Part shown: positions 31,003 to 39,319 of the stretch, piece after piece | Layout of the letters: the number at the start of each line of letters is the position of its first letter | Position numbering within the stretch: the first letter of the stretch is position 1 | Source: Bacillota bacterium | GTDB lineage: Bacteria > Bacillota > UBA4882 > UBA8346 | Reading direction: 5' to 3' | NCBI GenBank assembly: GCA_023394955.1 | Contig: JAEWZY010000078.1 | Location: 1 to 40,372, forward strand | Length of the DNA stretch: 40,372 bases | Program-made: the position numbers and the translations under genes | Notes under the pieces: model-generated | What the model saw: the letters and a program-made list of their open reading frames with translations, nothing else | The model's database searches: none | Told to the model about the DNA's origin: nothing

Positions 31003-32556
31003 ATGAAAGCCCAATTTGTCAAAGTCCTAATCAAAACGATGATTCAAGAGTACAATTTTATGCTTTTAAAAGATCGGGAAGGCAATCTGAAGATCGGCGA
31101 AGTTCACAACATTTTATTCAAGGAGCAACTGGGGAGTACTATTTTCATTGAGTTACTGGACGGCGATGGCTTGCCCGGCGAAGAAATTACCGCCCGGCTT
31201 CAACATAACAGTAAGGTCCTCGCCGATAATACCCATAAAAATGGTTTTTTCTTCTTGGAGGTCTTTATCTTTGAGTCTGATCCGGATCCTGATAAACTAG
31301 AGGCTATTTCAACGGGGCAATTTCAAAACCCATCCGGTAAAACATTCTTAAAATGTTTCACCATAAATCTGGCGGCCAATTCGGTAGAAAGGCATTTTAA
31401 GACACCCAGAACCGATTTTGGTTTAACTAAGACCATCACTAAACTTTTCGAAACGGAAATCCCTAATATAGTTGCCGACGGCGATCTTTTAGAACTAGTC
31501 GCTCAAAAAGAGCAAGAAGCTAAAGTGATTTTGCAATCTAATATACCGGTTATTACATATGTTTTGATTGGTATAAACATTATTGTCTGGTCCCTTTTGA
31601 CTATATATTCCAAAATTTCAGGCCTTAGTTATAGTCAATTAATAATTGACTTTGGGGCCAAAGAGAATCTGCGGATCTTATCCGGCCAATATTGGCGGTT
31701 CTTAACCCCCATCTTCCTTCACGCCAACCTTTTCCACTTATTAATCAACTGCTATTCCCTTAATGCGGTCGGAGCTCTGGTGGAAAAAATCTTGGGACGC
31801 TTTAGATTTATCATTGTCTATCTATGCGCCGGAATAATGGGGAATATCCTCAGTTTTATCTTTTCGTTCAACCCGGGCGTCGGCGCCTCAGGTTCAATTT
31901 TTGGACTGTTGGGGGCATTGCTATATTTCGGAATAATCAAACCGGTCCTTTTCAAATCCCACTTCGGGCATAACATTATTCTAACAATTCTGCTCAATTT
32001 GGGATACGGTTTTACCATTCCCGGCATTGATAATTTTGCTCATATCGGCGGCCTGATCGGAGGATTTTTAGCTTCGGGGACCGTCTTACCGGCAAACAAA
32101 AGACGTTGGTATACCAATCACCTTTTTTATCTATGTTTTACTCTAATCTTAGCCCTTTCGGGATTGATTTATGGTTTTAATAATACCCAAAATAAAATCG
32201 TGGTCAAAATTGACGAATTGGAAAAGCTAGACCAAGCTGGAAGTTGGGTTGAGGCCGAATCGAAAGCGGAAGAAATTTTACGACTAAAACCCGGCAATAA
32301 AAGCGTCCGAGTATATACCTTATGGACTTTGGCTAAGGCCCAAGCTTTGTCCGGCAAATATTCGGAAGCCCTCGTCAGCGCCAAAGAGCTGACCGCCATC
32401 GATCCCGCCAACGGCCACTACCTTCAAGGATTGTTCTACTACGATATGAGACAATACGCCCTCGCCCGGGAGGAACTGGAGCAAGCCAAAAAAGCCGGGG
32501 CTAAATATGAGATGATTGACAAGTTGTTGGGGGAAATCGGTAGACTTGAAAAATAG
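31003..32556 (+). CDS. Rhomboid-family intramembrane serine protease with C-terminal TPR-like region
   Basis: A 517-residue membrane protein. Residues 1-175 form a soluble N-domain of unknown type (the LKDREGNLKIGEVHN segment). Residues about 180-375 are the rhomboid core with six or seven helices: WRFLTPIFLHANLFHLLINC (His240, His245, Asn249), GVGASGSIFGLLGAL with the nucleophile Ser296, and FAHIGGLIGGFLAS with the base His347. Residues about 410-510 are TPR-like helices (EAESKAEEILRLKPGNKSV, KYSEALVSAKELTAIDPANG). This N-domain/rhomboid/TPR layout resembles GluP-type rhomboids. The ATG at 31003 has GGGAGG; the frame extends upstream but overlaps the SpoIID gene. It follows that gene by 44 bases, likely co-transcribed. 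Confidence 0.9.
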   Translation: MKAQFVKVLIKTMIQEYNFMLLKDREGNLKIGEVHNILFKEQLGSTIFIELLDGDGLPGEEITARLQHNSKVLADNTHKNGFFFLEVFIFESDPDPDKLEAISTGQFQNPSGKTFLKCFTINLAANSVERHFKTPRTDFGLTKTITKLFETEIPNIVADGDLLELVAQKEQEAKVILQSNIPVITYVLIGINIIVWSLLTIYSKISGLSYSQLIIDFGAKENLRILSGQYWRFLTPIFLHANLFHLLINCYSLNAVGALVEKILGRFRFIIVYLCAGIMGNILSFIFSFNPGVGASGSIFGLLGALLYFGIIKPVLFKSHFGHNIILTILLNLGYGFTIPGIDNFAHIGGLIGGFLASGTVLPANKRRWYTNHLFYLCFTLILALSGLIYGFNNTQNKIVVKIDELEKLDQAGSWVEAESKAEEILRLKPGNKSVRVYTLWTLAKAQALSGKYSEALVSAKELTAIDPANGHYLQGLFYYDMRQYALAREELEQAKKAGAKYEMIDKLLGEIGRLEK

Positions 32557-32625
32557 AATTGATTATCTTAGCTGTTAACTGTTCTTCAGTTGAAATTGGT
32601 TCTTAACCCATAAGCTTATGATCAC

Positions 32626-33618
32626 TTATCCCAGGACTTTCTCAATCTTTTCCAGTTCCTCATCGGAAAAATCCAGCTTGTTTACTGCTCCGGCACAATC
32701 CTCAATCTGTCCTGGTCTACTGGCGCCAACCAATACCGAAGTCACCCGTCCACCCCGCAATAACCAGGCCAAAGCCATTTGAGCCAGGCTCTGTCCCCTG
32801 GAAGACGCGATTTCGTTTAATTGCCGGACTTTGGCAATTTTTCCGGCGGTAATATCTTTCGGATTCAAGAAAACGCTGGAGCTAGCCGCCCTGGAATCAG
32901 CGGGAATCCCGTTCAAATATCTATCAGTCAAAAGGCCTTTAGCCAAAGGCGAGAAGGCGATACAACCCACTCCCTCTTCTTGTAAAACAGTTAATAATTC
33001 ATCCTCAACCCATCGGTTAAACATGGAATAAGAAGCTTGATGAATTAAGCAAGGCGTCCCCAGGCGCTTTAAGAGCCGGATCGCTTCCCCGGCTTCCCCC
33101 GCTTTATAATTGGAAATGCCAACATAAAGCGCTTTCCCTTGGCGCACTATCAGGTCAAGGGCGGCCATAGTCTCCTCCAACGGGGTTTCCGGGTCCGGCC
33201 GGTGATGATAGAAGATATCAACATAGTCCAAGCCCATCCGTTTTAAACTCTGATCCAGACTGGAAACGAGATATTTCTTGGAACCCCAGTCCCCATAGGG
33301 GCCGGGCCACATAGTATATCCGGCTTTAGTAGAGATGATCATCTCATCACGGTAACCTTGAAAATCCCGTTTGATAATTCTACCGAAATTTTCCTCGGCT
33401 GCTCCCCGGGGCGGACCATAATTATTTGCCAGATCAAAATGGGTGATCCCTGAGTCGAAAGCGCGTTTAACCATTGCCCGGCTATTTTCAAAGACGGTGG
33501 CTTCGCCAAAGTTATGCCAAAGTCCCAAAGCGACCGCAGGAAGCTTTAGACCGCTTTTACCGCAGCGGTTGTACCTCATCGAAGTATACCGGTCTTGATT
33601 AGCAATATATTCGTCCAT
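32626..33618 (-). CDS. Aldo/keto reductase, glyceraldehyde-3-phosphate reductase (YghZ) type
   Basis: A 330-residue NADPH-dependent reductase. The catalytic tetrad is visible: Asp in HFDLANNYG with the Tyr, Lys in MIISTKAGY, His in DIFYHHRPDP. KPxx-type cofactor contacts are in VLVGASRPGQIEDC. The insert GPYGDWGSKKYLVSSLDQSL is typical of the YghZ/MgrA group, which reduces L-glyceraldehyde 3-phosphate and methylglyoxal. Its ATG overlaps the cupin stop (TAATG), so the two are co-translated. Position downstream of pectin enzymes suggests a role in handling sugar aldehydes, but that is inference. Confidence 0.88.
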   Translation of the reverse strand: MDEYIANQDRYTSMRYNRCGKSGLKLPAVALGLWHNFGEATVFENSRAMVKRAFDSGITHFDLANNYGPPRGAAEENFGRIIKRDFQGYRDEMIISTKAGYTMWPGPYGDWGSKKYLVSSLDQSLKRMGLDYVDIFYHHRPDPETPLEETMAALDLIVRQGKALYVGISNYKAGEAGEAIRLLKRLGTPCLIHQASYSMFNRWVEDELLTVLQEEGVGCIAFSPLAKGLLTDRYLNGIPADSRAASSSVFLNPKDITAGKIAKVRQLNEIASSRGQSLAQMALAWLLRGGRVTSVLVGASRPGQIEDCAGAVNKLDFSDEELEKIEKVLG

Positions 33619-33944
33619 TATTTCAAAAAATCTTCCCGTTGCGGGGTGAAGATATCAAGCAGGATCCCGTCTTCGAGAGCCACCACGCCGTGGGGCTGGT
33701 TAGGAGTTGTATAATAACTGTCCCCGGCTTTGATAATCTCTTTTTTGCCTTCGGACTGAAACTCAAAGCTGCCTTTTAAAACATAACCGATCTGCTCGTG
33801 AGGATGAGTATGGACCGCTCCTACAGCACCTTTTTTGAAGACAACCTCTACCGCCATCATCTGACCGCCGGCTGCTAAAATCCTCCTGGTAACGCCACCG
33901 CCGAGATCGCTAGCTTTAACTGATTCCCCTTTAACCACCATCAT
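33618..33944 (-). CDS. Cupin-domain protein
   Basis: A single-domain cupin of about 108 residues. Metal-binding motif 1 is GAVHTHPHEQIGYVLKGSFE and motif 2 is GDSYYTTPNQPHGVVAL. It resembles the KdgF/pectin-linked small cupins, which help open unsaturated uronates, and its place beside GH28 and GH105 genes fits that role; the family is broad, so this is inference. A TTG at 33947 and ATGs at 33944 and 33941 are all possible starts; AGGA lies 8-14 bases upstream. Confidence 0.8.
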   Translation of the reverse strand: MMVVKGESVKASDLGGGVTRRILAAGGQMMAVEVVFKKGAVGAVHTHPHEQIGYVLKGSFEFQSEGKKEIIKAGDSYYTTPNQPHGVVALEDGILLDIFTPQREDFLK

Positions 33945-34029
33945 CAAGAATACAGTCCTTTCGTTTATGATTACTTAATAAATCCAGTTTAGTTTGAATC
34001 ATGAGGGGCAAATTGATGCGGGACCACGA

Positions 34030-35523
34030 TCAAATCAATGCATCTTCTTTTGCGCCCTCGACGAATTTAAGCCGCTCTTTCCTGCCTTCATACTCGATAT
34101 TTTGATTGCCGGTCCCTTTCAATTCCAGTAAAACCTTTTGTTCTTCCGGGACCTTACATCCTTTTATAAAACCGCCGTTAACTTGATTCATGCTAATCAA
34201 TGGTTGTTCAAAACCGCCGAGTGCGGAACAACGTGAAAACTCAATATCTTCACATTTTTCCACTTGATAGGCAATCCCTGTATGTCCACTGACTTTAACA
34301 TTGTTAAAAGTTACGTTTTTAGCGTTACAACAGAAAAATCCTTGCTGTTTCATAGGTTCCAAGTTGCTCATCATCGCCGGGGTATCCGGTTCCCCATCCT
34401 CAGCCAAATGGACCGAGATATTATCAAAGCTGATCTCCTCCAAAGGCATTTCCGGCAAGCCATACATAAAACCGGCCGCAGCCGAAATCTCTCTAGCGGT
34501 GATATTGCTAAAATGAATTCTCCGAAAAACCGGGGTTGCCGCAGTAACCGGGTAGGGATTTTTATCCCAGACGACCTCTTCCTTCCCACCGGCGCCGCAA
34601 AAATAATAAAGATTAAGGACAAAGGGACAGATCAACCCTTTCATGACAATGTTATTGACCCGGATATCCTCAATCACTCCACCCCGGCCGCGTCTCGACT
34701 TTAGTCTAATGCCCCGATCGGTCCCTTCAAAGACACAGTTGGAGATGGTCACATTACGAACCCCGCCGCTCATTTCGCTGCCGATTACCACCCCGCCGTG
34801 GCCATGAACCATGGTACAGTTGGTGATGGTAATATTTTCACAGGGAATCATCTCTTTGCATTTTTCAATACCGGATTTAATCGCGATACAATCATCACCG
34901 ACATCAATATGACAATTGGAAATATGCGTATTCTTGCATGATTCGGGATTAATCCCGTCGGTATTTGGCGAATCCGCCGGATTTTTGATGGTGATCTTAT
35001 TGACAGTGAGGTTATCACAGTTAATCGGATTAATGGTCCAAGCCGGTGAATTGATTAATTTGATTCCCTCGATTAAAACATTGTTGGAATCTTCAAAACA
35101 AATAAAACGTGGTCTAGGGTAAGCGAGGCTTTTATCCCGGTGCCATTGCCACCAAGGTTCACCTTGGCCGTCTAAAACACCCCGGCCGGTGACAGCCGCG
35201 TTTTCCAGTCCTTTACCGTAGATCAACGGAGAATAGACCTCACAATTCTCCCCCTCCCACCTGCTGTGAACCACTGGATAATCTTTCGGATCCTGACTGA
35301 AGAGAAGCTTGGCTCCGGCATCCAAGTGAAGTGTGATATTGCTTTGGAGATGAATTGGACCAGTTAGAAAAATACCTGCCGGCGCGTAAACCGTGCCTCC
35401 GCCTGCCTCCACGCAAGTCTGAACGGCTGCGGCAAAAGCCTCCGAGGCTAAGGTTTTTCCATCGGGTACAGCCCCAAAATCAACAATATTGAAGATTGTA
35501 TCTTTTTTGCTCTGATTCGACAT
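34030..35523 (-). CDS. Glycoside hydrolase family 28, exo-polygalacturonase-like
   Basis: A 497-residue right-handed beta-helix enzyme cleaving galacturonic-acid linkages. GH28 hallmarks are DFGAVPDGKT, SPNTDG (Asp189 region), VGDDCIAIKSG (Asp210/Asp211), VHGHGGVVIGSEMSG (His242) and GIRLKSRRGRGG (substrate-binding Arg/Lys). There is no signal peptide, so it acts on imported oligomers in the cytoplasm. It starts four bases after the GH105 gene stop (GTAGGTTGAATCATG), indicating coupling. No frameshift is seen. It may also act on rhamnogalacturonan (RGH); the sequence does not separate these. Confidence 0.92.
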   Translation of the reverse strand: MSNQSKKDTIFNIVDFGAVPDGKTLASEAFAAAVQTCVEAGGGTVYAPAGIFLTGPIHLQSNITLHLDAGAKLLFSQDPKDYPVVHSRWEGENCEVYSPLIYGKGLENAAVTGRGVLDGQGEPWWQWHRDKSLAYPRPRFICFEDSNNVLIEGIKLINSPAWTINPINCDNLTVNKITIKNPADSPNTDGINPESCKNTHISNCHIDVGDDCIAIKSGIEKCKEMIPCENITITNCTMVHGHGGVVIGSEMSGGVRNVTISNCVFEGTDRGIRLKSRRGRGGVIEDIRVNNIVMKGLICPFVLNLYYFCGAGGKEEVVWDKNPYPVTAATPVFRRIHFSNITAREISAAAGFMYGLPEMPLEEISFDNISVHLAEDGEPDTPAMMSNLEPMKQQGFFCCNAKNVTFNNVKVSGHTGIAYQVEKCEDIEFSRCSALGGFEQPLISMNQVNGGFIKGCKVPEEQKVLLELKGTGNQNIEYEGRKERLKFVEGAKEDALI

Positions 35524-35526
35524 GAT

Positions 35527-36645
35527 TCAACCTACTTTCTCAATTTCGATGCTGGCTAGAATAAAAGCGCCTACGCCTTTGGGGTCGTTGGGCACCACCG
35601 GCTCACTAATGTAATACTCAAAAGAACCGTCCCGATATGGACTTTCAGGCGCAGTCTTGCCTAAACCGGAGACGGTACAGACCTGGGTGAGATTGACCAA
35701 ACCTCGTTCATCGATTTGAATTAAATGTTTGATAATCCCATCAAATCCTTTATGGGCCGCTTCCAAATATTTTTGTTCGAGGTACCCTTTGCGGACAGCT
35801 TTGGCGATTGCGTAAACAAACATTGCCGAAGCCGAAGCTTCATGATAATTACCTTCCCGGTCTCCCTGATCCAAAACTTGATACCAAAGACCGGTGTTTT
35901 TATCCTGTACTTTGAGCACAGCGTCAACCAATTCCTGAAAAATTAGGATGATTTCTTGGCGTTGCGGGTGGTTTTCCGGTAGAAAATCCAGGATATCGAC
36001 GATGGCTACCGCATACCAGCCCATCGCCCGGCCCCAAAAATTAGGAGAGGCTCCGGTTTCCGGATTGGCCCACTTTTGTTCTTTGCTCTCATCCCAGCCA
36101 TGATAAAACAACCCGGTTTTCGGGTCCTTGGTATGTTTAGCCATTAGGACCACCTGATGGGCGACATCATCGAAGTTCTCCGGCTCATTAAAGATCTTGG
36201 CGAATTCGGCATAAAAAGGCGATCCCATAAAGAGTCCGTCCAACCACATTTGATGAGGATAAATATTTTTATGCCAAAAACCACCTTCACTGGTCCGGGG
36301 ATGGGTCTTCAGTTGTTCCCGTTGAAGATAGGCTGCTTTTTTATACTTTTCATCGCCGGTTACTTGATATAACGTTAACAACAACTTGCCGTTGTTAATT
36401 TGGTCGATGTTATATTCCTCAAGTTCATAGGTGAGGATGTTGCCATCCGCCTCTACATACTCATCCACGTTCTTTTTTAAATAGTCAAAGTACTTTTGGT
36501 CCTTGGTCTCACGCCAGACATGTTCGATCCCCTTGAGCACCACTCCGGAATCATACGCGCCCCATTTCTTTAACTTAAGGGGCTCCCGGGTCATCTCCGA
36601 ATCAGCCATCCGCACCGACCATTTTTGATTAGAACTATTTTGCAC
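35527..36645 (-). CDS. Glycoside hydrolase family 105/88 unsaturated rhamnogalacturonyl hydrolase (YteR-like)
   Basis: An intracellular (alpha/alpha)6-barrel that removes the terminal unsaturated galacturonic acid from pectin oligomers produced by lyases. Landmarks are KKWGAYDSGVVLKGIEHVW, YNIDQINNGKLLL (Asp81), HQMWLDGLFMGSPFYAEFAK (catalytic Asp136, equivalent to Asp143 of YteR), WGRAMGWYAVAIVDIL and DGSFEYYISEPVVPND. Full length at 372 residues, no signal peptide. The start is GTG at 36645 behind AGGAGGAA. First gene of the pectin unit; a promoter with direct repeats is upstream. Missing partners (lyase, transporter) are not in the window. Confidence 0.93.
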   Translation of the reverse strand: MQNSSNQKWSVRMADSEMTREPLKLKKWGAYDSGVVLKGIEHVWRETKDQKYFDYLKKNVDEYVEADGNILTYELEEYNIDQINNGKLLLTLYQVTGDEKYKKAAYLQREQLKTHPRTSEGGFWHKNIYPHQMWLDGLFMGSPFYAEFAKIFNEPENFDDVAHQVVLMAKHTKDPKTGLFYHGWDESKEQKWANPETGASPNFWGRAMGWYAVAIVDILDFLPENHPQRQEIILIFQELVDAVLKVQDKNTGLWYQVLDQGDREGNYHEASASAMFVYAIAKAVRKGYLEQKYLEAAHKGFDGIIKHLIQIDERGLVNLTQVCTVSGLGKTAPESPYRDGSFEYYISEPVVPNDPKGVGAFILASIEIEKVG

Positions 36646-36717
36646 CAGTATTCCTCCTAAAATGGATTATCTCCAACACAAGCTGGGATTAATTTGAAAA
36701 AAGTCATTATTTTAGAC

Positions 36718-36758
36718 ATACATCATATATTATACATCAACATCCTTAGAAACTACAA
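36718..36758 (-). promoter_or_regulatory. Promoter of the pectin operon with flanking direct repeats
   Basis: TTGTAG (36758-36753), 18-base spacer, TATAAT (36734-36729), about 85 bases before the GTG start. TGATGTAT occurs twice on the minus strand (36739-36732 and 36725-36718) with 6 bases between, overlapping the -10 box; this may be a regulator site. Confidence 0.6.
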
Positions 36759-36922
36759 ATGAATCTACTAATTTAATCTTATCTTTACTTTGATTCGGTT
36801 CAGCTAAAAACTAAATTTCAGAGGCCAATAGAGTTATTTGTGATCTTATTGTATTAAGTCATGAAAATAAGCCTACAATTGTAGTATAAAGTCTTAACTA
36901 TGAAAAAAAGGGGAGTCTTTCT

Positions 36923-37114
36923 ATGACTGATTGCTTACGCCGTTTTATTCTCAGTCTTAATCAGCTTCAAATGATCAATCCCAAAAGACGTCGCAATGTA
37001 AAGATCAAACGTTATCTTAAAAAATTAGACCGGGAGTGGAAGAACGGAAGCAACGAGCGGCATCAGTCCGAGGAGACTTTTTTGAAGATATTCTCCGGGG
37101 GCAAGGCTACATGA
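36923..37114 (+). CDS. Small basic protein of unknown function
   Basis: A 63-residue product, rich in Lys and Arg (NPKRRRNVKIKRYLKKLDRE), probably helical and nucleic-acid-binding if expressed. The ATG has GGGGAG eight bases upstream. The perfect palindrome CTACAATTGTAG (36873-36884) lies directly before TATAAA (36885-36890), a plausible regulated promoter. No family is recognised. It is divergent from the pectin operon. Short length and no homology keep this tentative. Confidence 0.45.
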   Translation: MTDCLRRFILSLNQLQMINPKRRRNVKIKRYLKKLDREWKNGSNERHQSEETFLKIFSGGKAT

Positions 37115-37277
37115 AGTTGATATTTTTTTCTTTACACCAAGCCGCTTGAGTTTTTCTGTTGGCTTGAAATTCATTATATCTTTTTTCCCAGACCGGACGG
37201 CCTTCCGGTTGTTTTGTTTTATGCAAACTAATTTACCCTTTGTTCTTTTTTGGAGAATATTATCTCATGAGGAATGT

Positions 37278-37475
37278 CTAATTTCTATGTGTGGAAGATT
37301 TGACGCTTACATTTGATTTGTAAAGGGCAATGGTATTCTCATTAATCCGGTGGGTGGCATACCCTTTATCCGACGCCATCTCAATCACTTTTATAGCCGG
37401 AGCTACACTTTCCAAGTCAATCCCGATACTGGAGGAGTGATAGTCCAAACCCATCAGTCCTGAGGTAACCAGCAT
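37278..37475 (-). pseudogene. Unidentified open frame, probable gene remnant
   Basis: A minus-strand frame gives MLVTSGLMGLDYHSSSIG, VAPAIKVIEMASDKGYATHR and NENTIALYKS; the frame stays open about 25 codons farther upstream. Protein-like composition and a DKGY segment hint at a remnant of a larger gene, perhaps a DDE transposase, but the similarity is weak. No terminal repeats or good ribosome site are seen. The rest of 37115-37576 contains nothing recognisable. Confidence 0.25.
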
Positions 37476-37576
37476 AAACTCGAATACCTTTGGTTGTTTT
37501 TGTCGTACTCTTAAAGCTTGGGTTTTCCACCGTCTGAATTAGGTGTCGGAAATCTATGACAATCTCGGGATTAGGA

Positions 37577-37605
37577 TTGTTGAATCACCGGTATTATGAT
37601 ACAAT
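37577..37605 (+). promoter_or_regulatory. Promoter of the coiled-coil protein gene
   Basis: TTGTTG (37577-37582) and TACAAT (37600-37605) are spaced by 17 bases, 31 bases before the ATG. Part of the spacer (ACCGGTATTATGATA) is echoed at about 37951-37965 upstream of the DUF3024 gene (ACCGGTGTCTATGATA), so both genes may share a control sequence. Confidence 0.6.
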
Positions 37606-37636
37606 TAATTCCAAAAGAGTTTAGAAGGTGAATCTG

Positions 37637-37882
37637 ATGGATGACAATAAAGTCGCTGTTCTGCTCGAAGATTTAAAGGCCCAGTTCCGAACTTTTAGCG
37701 AAGGGTTGCAAATGCTAAACGATAAAGTTGATCAAAATATAAAGGAAAACCGTGAGGAACACCAACAAATTATAGAAAGAATTGACCGTTTATCTGTAGA
37801 AAACCGTCAGGAACACAAACTACTTATGCAAATGGTCAAGGAACTTGATACTGAAGTTGTCAAAATGAAACGAGTTAAATAA
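37637..37882 (+). CDS. Small coiled-coil protein
   Basis: An 81-residue hydrophilic protein forming heptad coiled coils throughout: KVAVLLEDLKAQFRTFSEGL, DKVDQNIKENREEHQQIIER, NRQEHKLLMQMVKELDTEVV. No membrane or catalytic features. The ATG at 37637 has AAGGTG seven bases upstream; a GTG at 37628 is in frame but would sit within the ribosome site. Similar small proteins are scattered in anaerobic Firmicutes genomes without known function. It is followed by the DUF3024 gene after 112 bases. Confidence 0.75.
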   Translation: MDDNKVAVLLEDLKAQFRTFSEGLQMLNDKVDQNIKENREEHQQIIERIDRLSVENRQEHKLLMQMVKELDTEVVKMKRVK

Positions 37883-37994
37883 TTCCGCCTAAATCCGACT
37901 CCCCCGGATTTGTCCCCCCTCCCTGCTTTGAAGCAAATTCTGCTGTATGTACCGGTGTCTATGATAGTTGCAGCCTCTAAAGGAGACGTAACCA

Positions 37995-38342
37995 ATGGCT
38001 TTTTCCGAATTAGAAATTAAAAGAATCCAAAAACTCGCCGACTCATTTCTTGAGAAACGGCGGCCTCCGGTTCATCTGCGGAAAGAGTTGGATTTAGGTT
38101 ATCACATTGATGGCAATAGTATTGTTATCTTTGAAATTAGGCCTCTTTGGAATAATCCCGGAAAGACAATCGAAGAACCCGTTGCCAAAGCGACTTATAT
38201 CAAAAAAAATGACATCTGGAAAATCTACTGGCAAAGAGCCGATCTCAAATGGCACGGCTACGAACCTAACCCCGAAGTAAAGACTCTAGAGGAATTTTTC
38301 AAAATTGTTGATGAAGATGAATTTTGTTGTTTTTGGGGATAA
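37995..38342 (+). CDS. DUF3024 domain protein
   Basis: A 115-residue protein that matches DUF3024: RIQKLADSFLEKRRPPVHLR, LDLGYHIDGNSIVIFEIRPL, WKIYWQRADLKWHGYEPNPE, LEEFFKIVDEDEFCCFWG. The family is of unknown function; conserved aromatic residues (KIYW.RADLKWH.Y) suggest a small binding domain. ATG with AAAGGAG nine bases upstream. The 3' region carries the 21-bp hairpin array before the terminator at 38724-38756, so its mRNA may contain the array. Confidence 0.85.
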   Translation: MAFSELEIKRIQKLADSFLEKRRPPVHLRKELDLGYHIDGNSIVIFEIRPLWNNPGKTIEEPVAKATYIKKNDIWKIYWQRADLKWHGYEPNPEVKTLEEFFKIVDEDEFCCFWG

Positions 38343-38427
38343 GCGGGAATTTCGAGCCAAGCAATTTCCGGTTGGATCATTTTTCAATTGTAATCTTGGA
38401 TCAGTTTTAGATTAAAATAAACAGAAT

Positions 38428-38679
38428 TCCAAAAATCCGGGGAAATCATTCCCCGATTTCGGGGATTGTTTCCCCCAATTGGGGGACGGCCTCCCCTAGT
38501 TCGGGGACGTTTTTCCCTAAGTAAGGGATCTCATTCCCCAAATTGAGGAGCATTTCCCCCAGATCGGGAAAGCTTTCCCCCGAGTCGGGGAATGTTACCC
38601 CTAGCCAGGGAACTCTTCCCCCCAATTCGGTAAGTGTTTCCCCAACCCCGGAGATCATTTCCTCAAACCTTGGAAAGTT
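38428..38679. repeat. Twelve tandem 21-bp units, most able to form a CCCC/GGGG hairpin
   Basis: Units start at 38428 and step exactly 21 bases (38449, 38470 and so on to 38659). The common form is TTCCCC, 5-6 variable bases, GGGGA, 5 variable bases. Pairing is kept when the bases change: TTCCC/GGGAA in the unit at 38554, TCCCT/AGGGA at 38512, TTCC/GGAA at 38659. The minus strand has one open frame (38446-38712, TTG start, no clear ribosome site) reading as heptapeptides such as GEAVPQL and GETIPEI. The plus frame also has only one stop (TAA in the 38512 unit). No unique spacers, so not CRISPR. Confidence 0.9.
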
Positions 38680-38723
38680 TGGATCATAATCGGTAACCTT
38701 TTTATTACCCAATCTAAAAATTT

Positions 38724-38756
38724 GAGCCTAACTTTTTGGTTAAGCTCATTTTTTTT
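38724..38756. terminator. Bidirectional intrinsic terminator between DUF3024/array and RDD gene
   Basis: GAGC.TAAC pairs with GTTA.GCTC; T8 follows on the plus strand and AAATTTTT on the minus strand. It can end both the plus transcript through the 21-bp array and the convergent RDD gene transcript. Confidence 0.8.
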
Positions 38757-38804
38757 ACCAATTGATTTTTTAGAATTTACATTTTTTTATAACTGATGTT
38801 ATTC

Positions 38805-39293
38805 CTAATCATTAATAACAACCATTTTTGAAAGCGCATCCCATAAAAATACCCTTTTTAGACGCATTCCTTTATCTATTAATAATGAAATTACACTAAA
38901 AAATAAAATTAAAGATGCCAAAATTAAACAAGCAGGGCTAGCATATGGAACAAAAACTAAACTTTGTATAAATGAGCGTTTAAAAAGTAGTTTAGATTCA
39001 TTAGTAACTTGATTTTCAAATATTGGCTTGATTCTATTTAATTTATCTCCTACAGTTCGTCCGAGGTTCCTATAACACCAATACGTAAAGAATAAACCAT
39101 ACAAAAATGTGAATATACCTAGATATTTCTGTAATCCTAATTGTTTATATGGCATTATTAAAAAAAGATTTAAAAGAAGGTAAAAAGAATAAATAGAAAC
39201 AACATCTACAATTGAACTTAATACTCTTTTCAAATATGAGGCATATTTATTATCTTTTTCAAATTTACTAGAATATTCTTTACTCGGGTTCAT
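38805..39293 (-). CDS. RDD-family membrane protein
   Basis: A 162-residue membrane protein with three or four helices: IVDVVSIYSFYLLLNLFLIM, YLGIFTFLYGLFFTYWCY, VPYASPACLILASLILFF. The RDD residues are RVLSSIVD (Arg, Asp) in helix 1 and LLIDKGMRLKRVFLWDALSK at the C-terminus; GRTVGDKLNRIKPI is the conserved central segment. Function varies in the family (ion transport, sensing). Codon use is markedly AT-rich compared with most of the window. It starts 26 bases after the RHS tip gene on the same strand, the usual place of an immunity gene, though such a role is inference. Confidence 0.8.
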   Translation of the reverse strand: MNPSKEYSSKFEKDNKYASYLKRVLSSIVDVVSIYSFYLLLNLFLIMPYKQLGLQKYLGIFTFLYGLFFTYWCYRNLGRTVGDKLNRIKPIFENQVTNESKLLFKRSFIQSLVFVPYASPACLILASLILFFSVISLLIDKGMRLKRVFLWDALSKMVVIND

Positions 39294-39319
39294 TTTTTAT
39301 ACCTCCGCATTTATATGCT

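Noticed and set aside
37115..37630. Intact insertion sequence around the 37278-37475 frame
   Set aside because: No terminal inverted repeats, no target duplication and no complete transposase; only a possible remnant.
38428..38679. CRISPR array in the 21-bp repeats
   Set aside because: Units are contiguous with no unique spacers of regular length, and no cas gene is present. The same holds for 4187-4396.
38446..38712. Minus-strand repeat frame as a confident gene
   Set aside because: It begins with TTG without a ribosome site and a terminator lies just upstream; kept only as a property of the repeat array.
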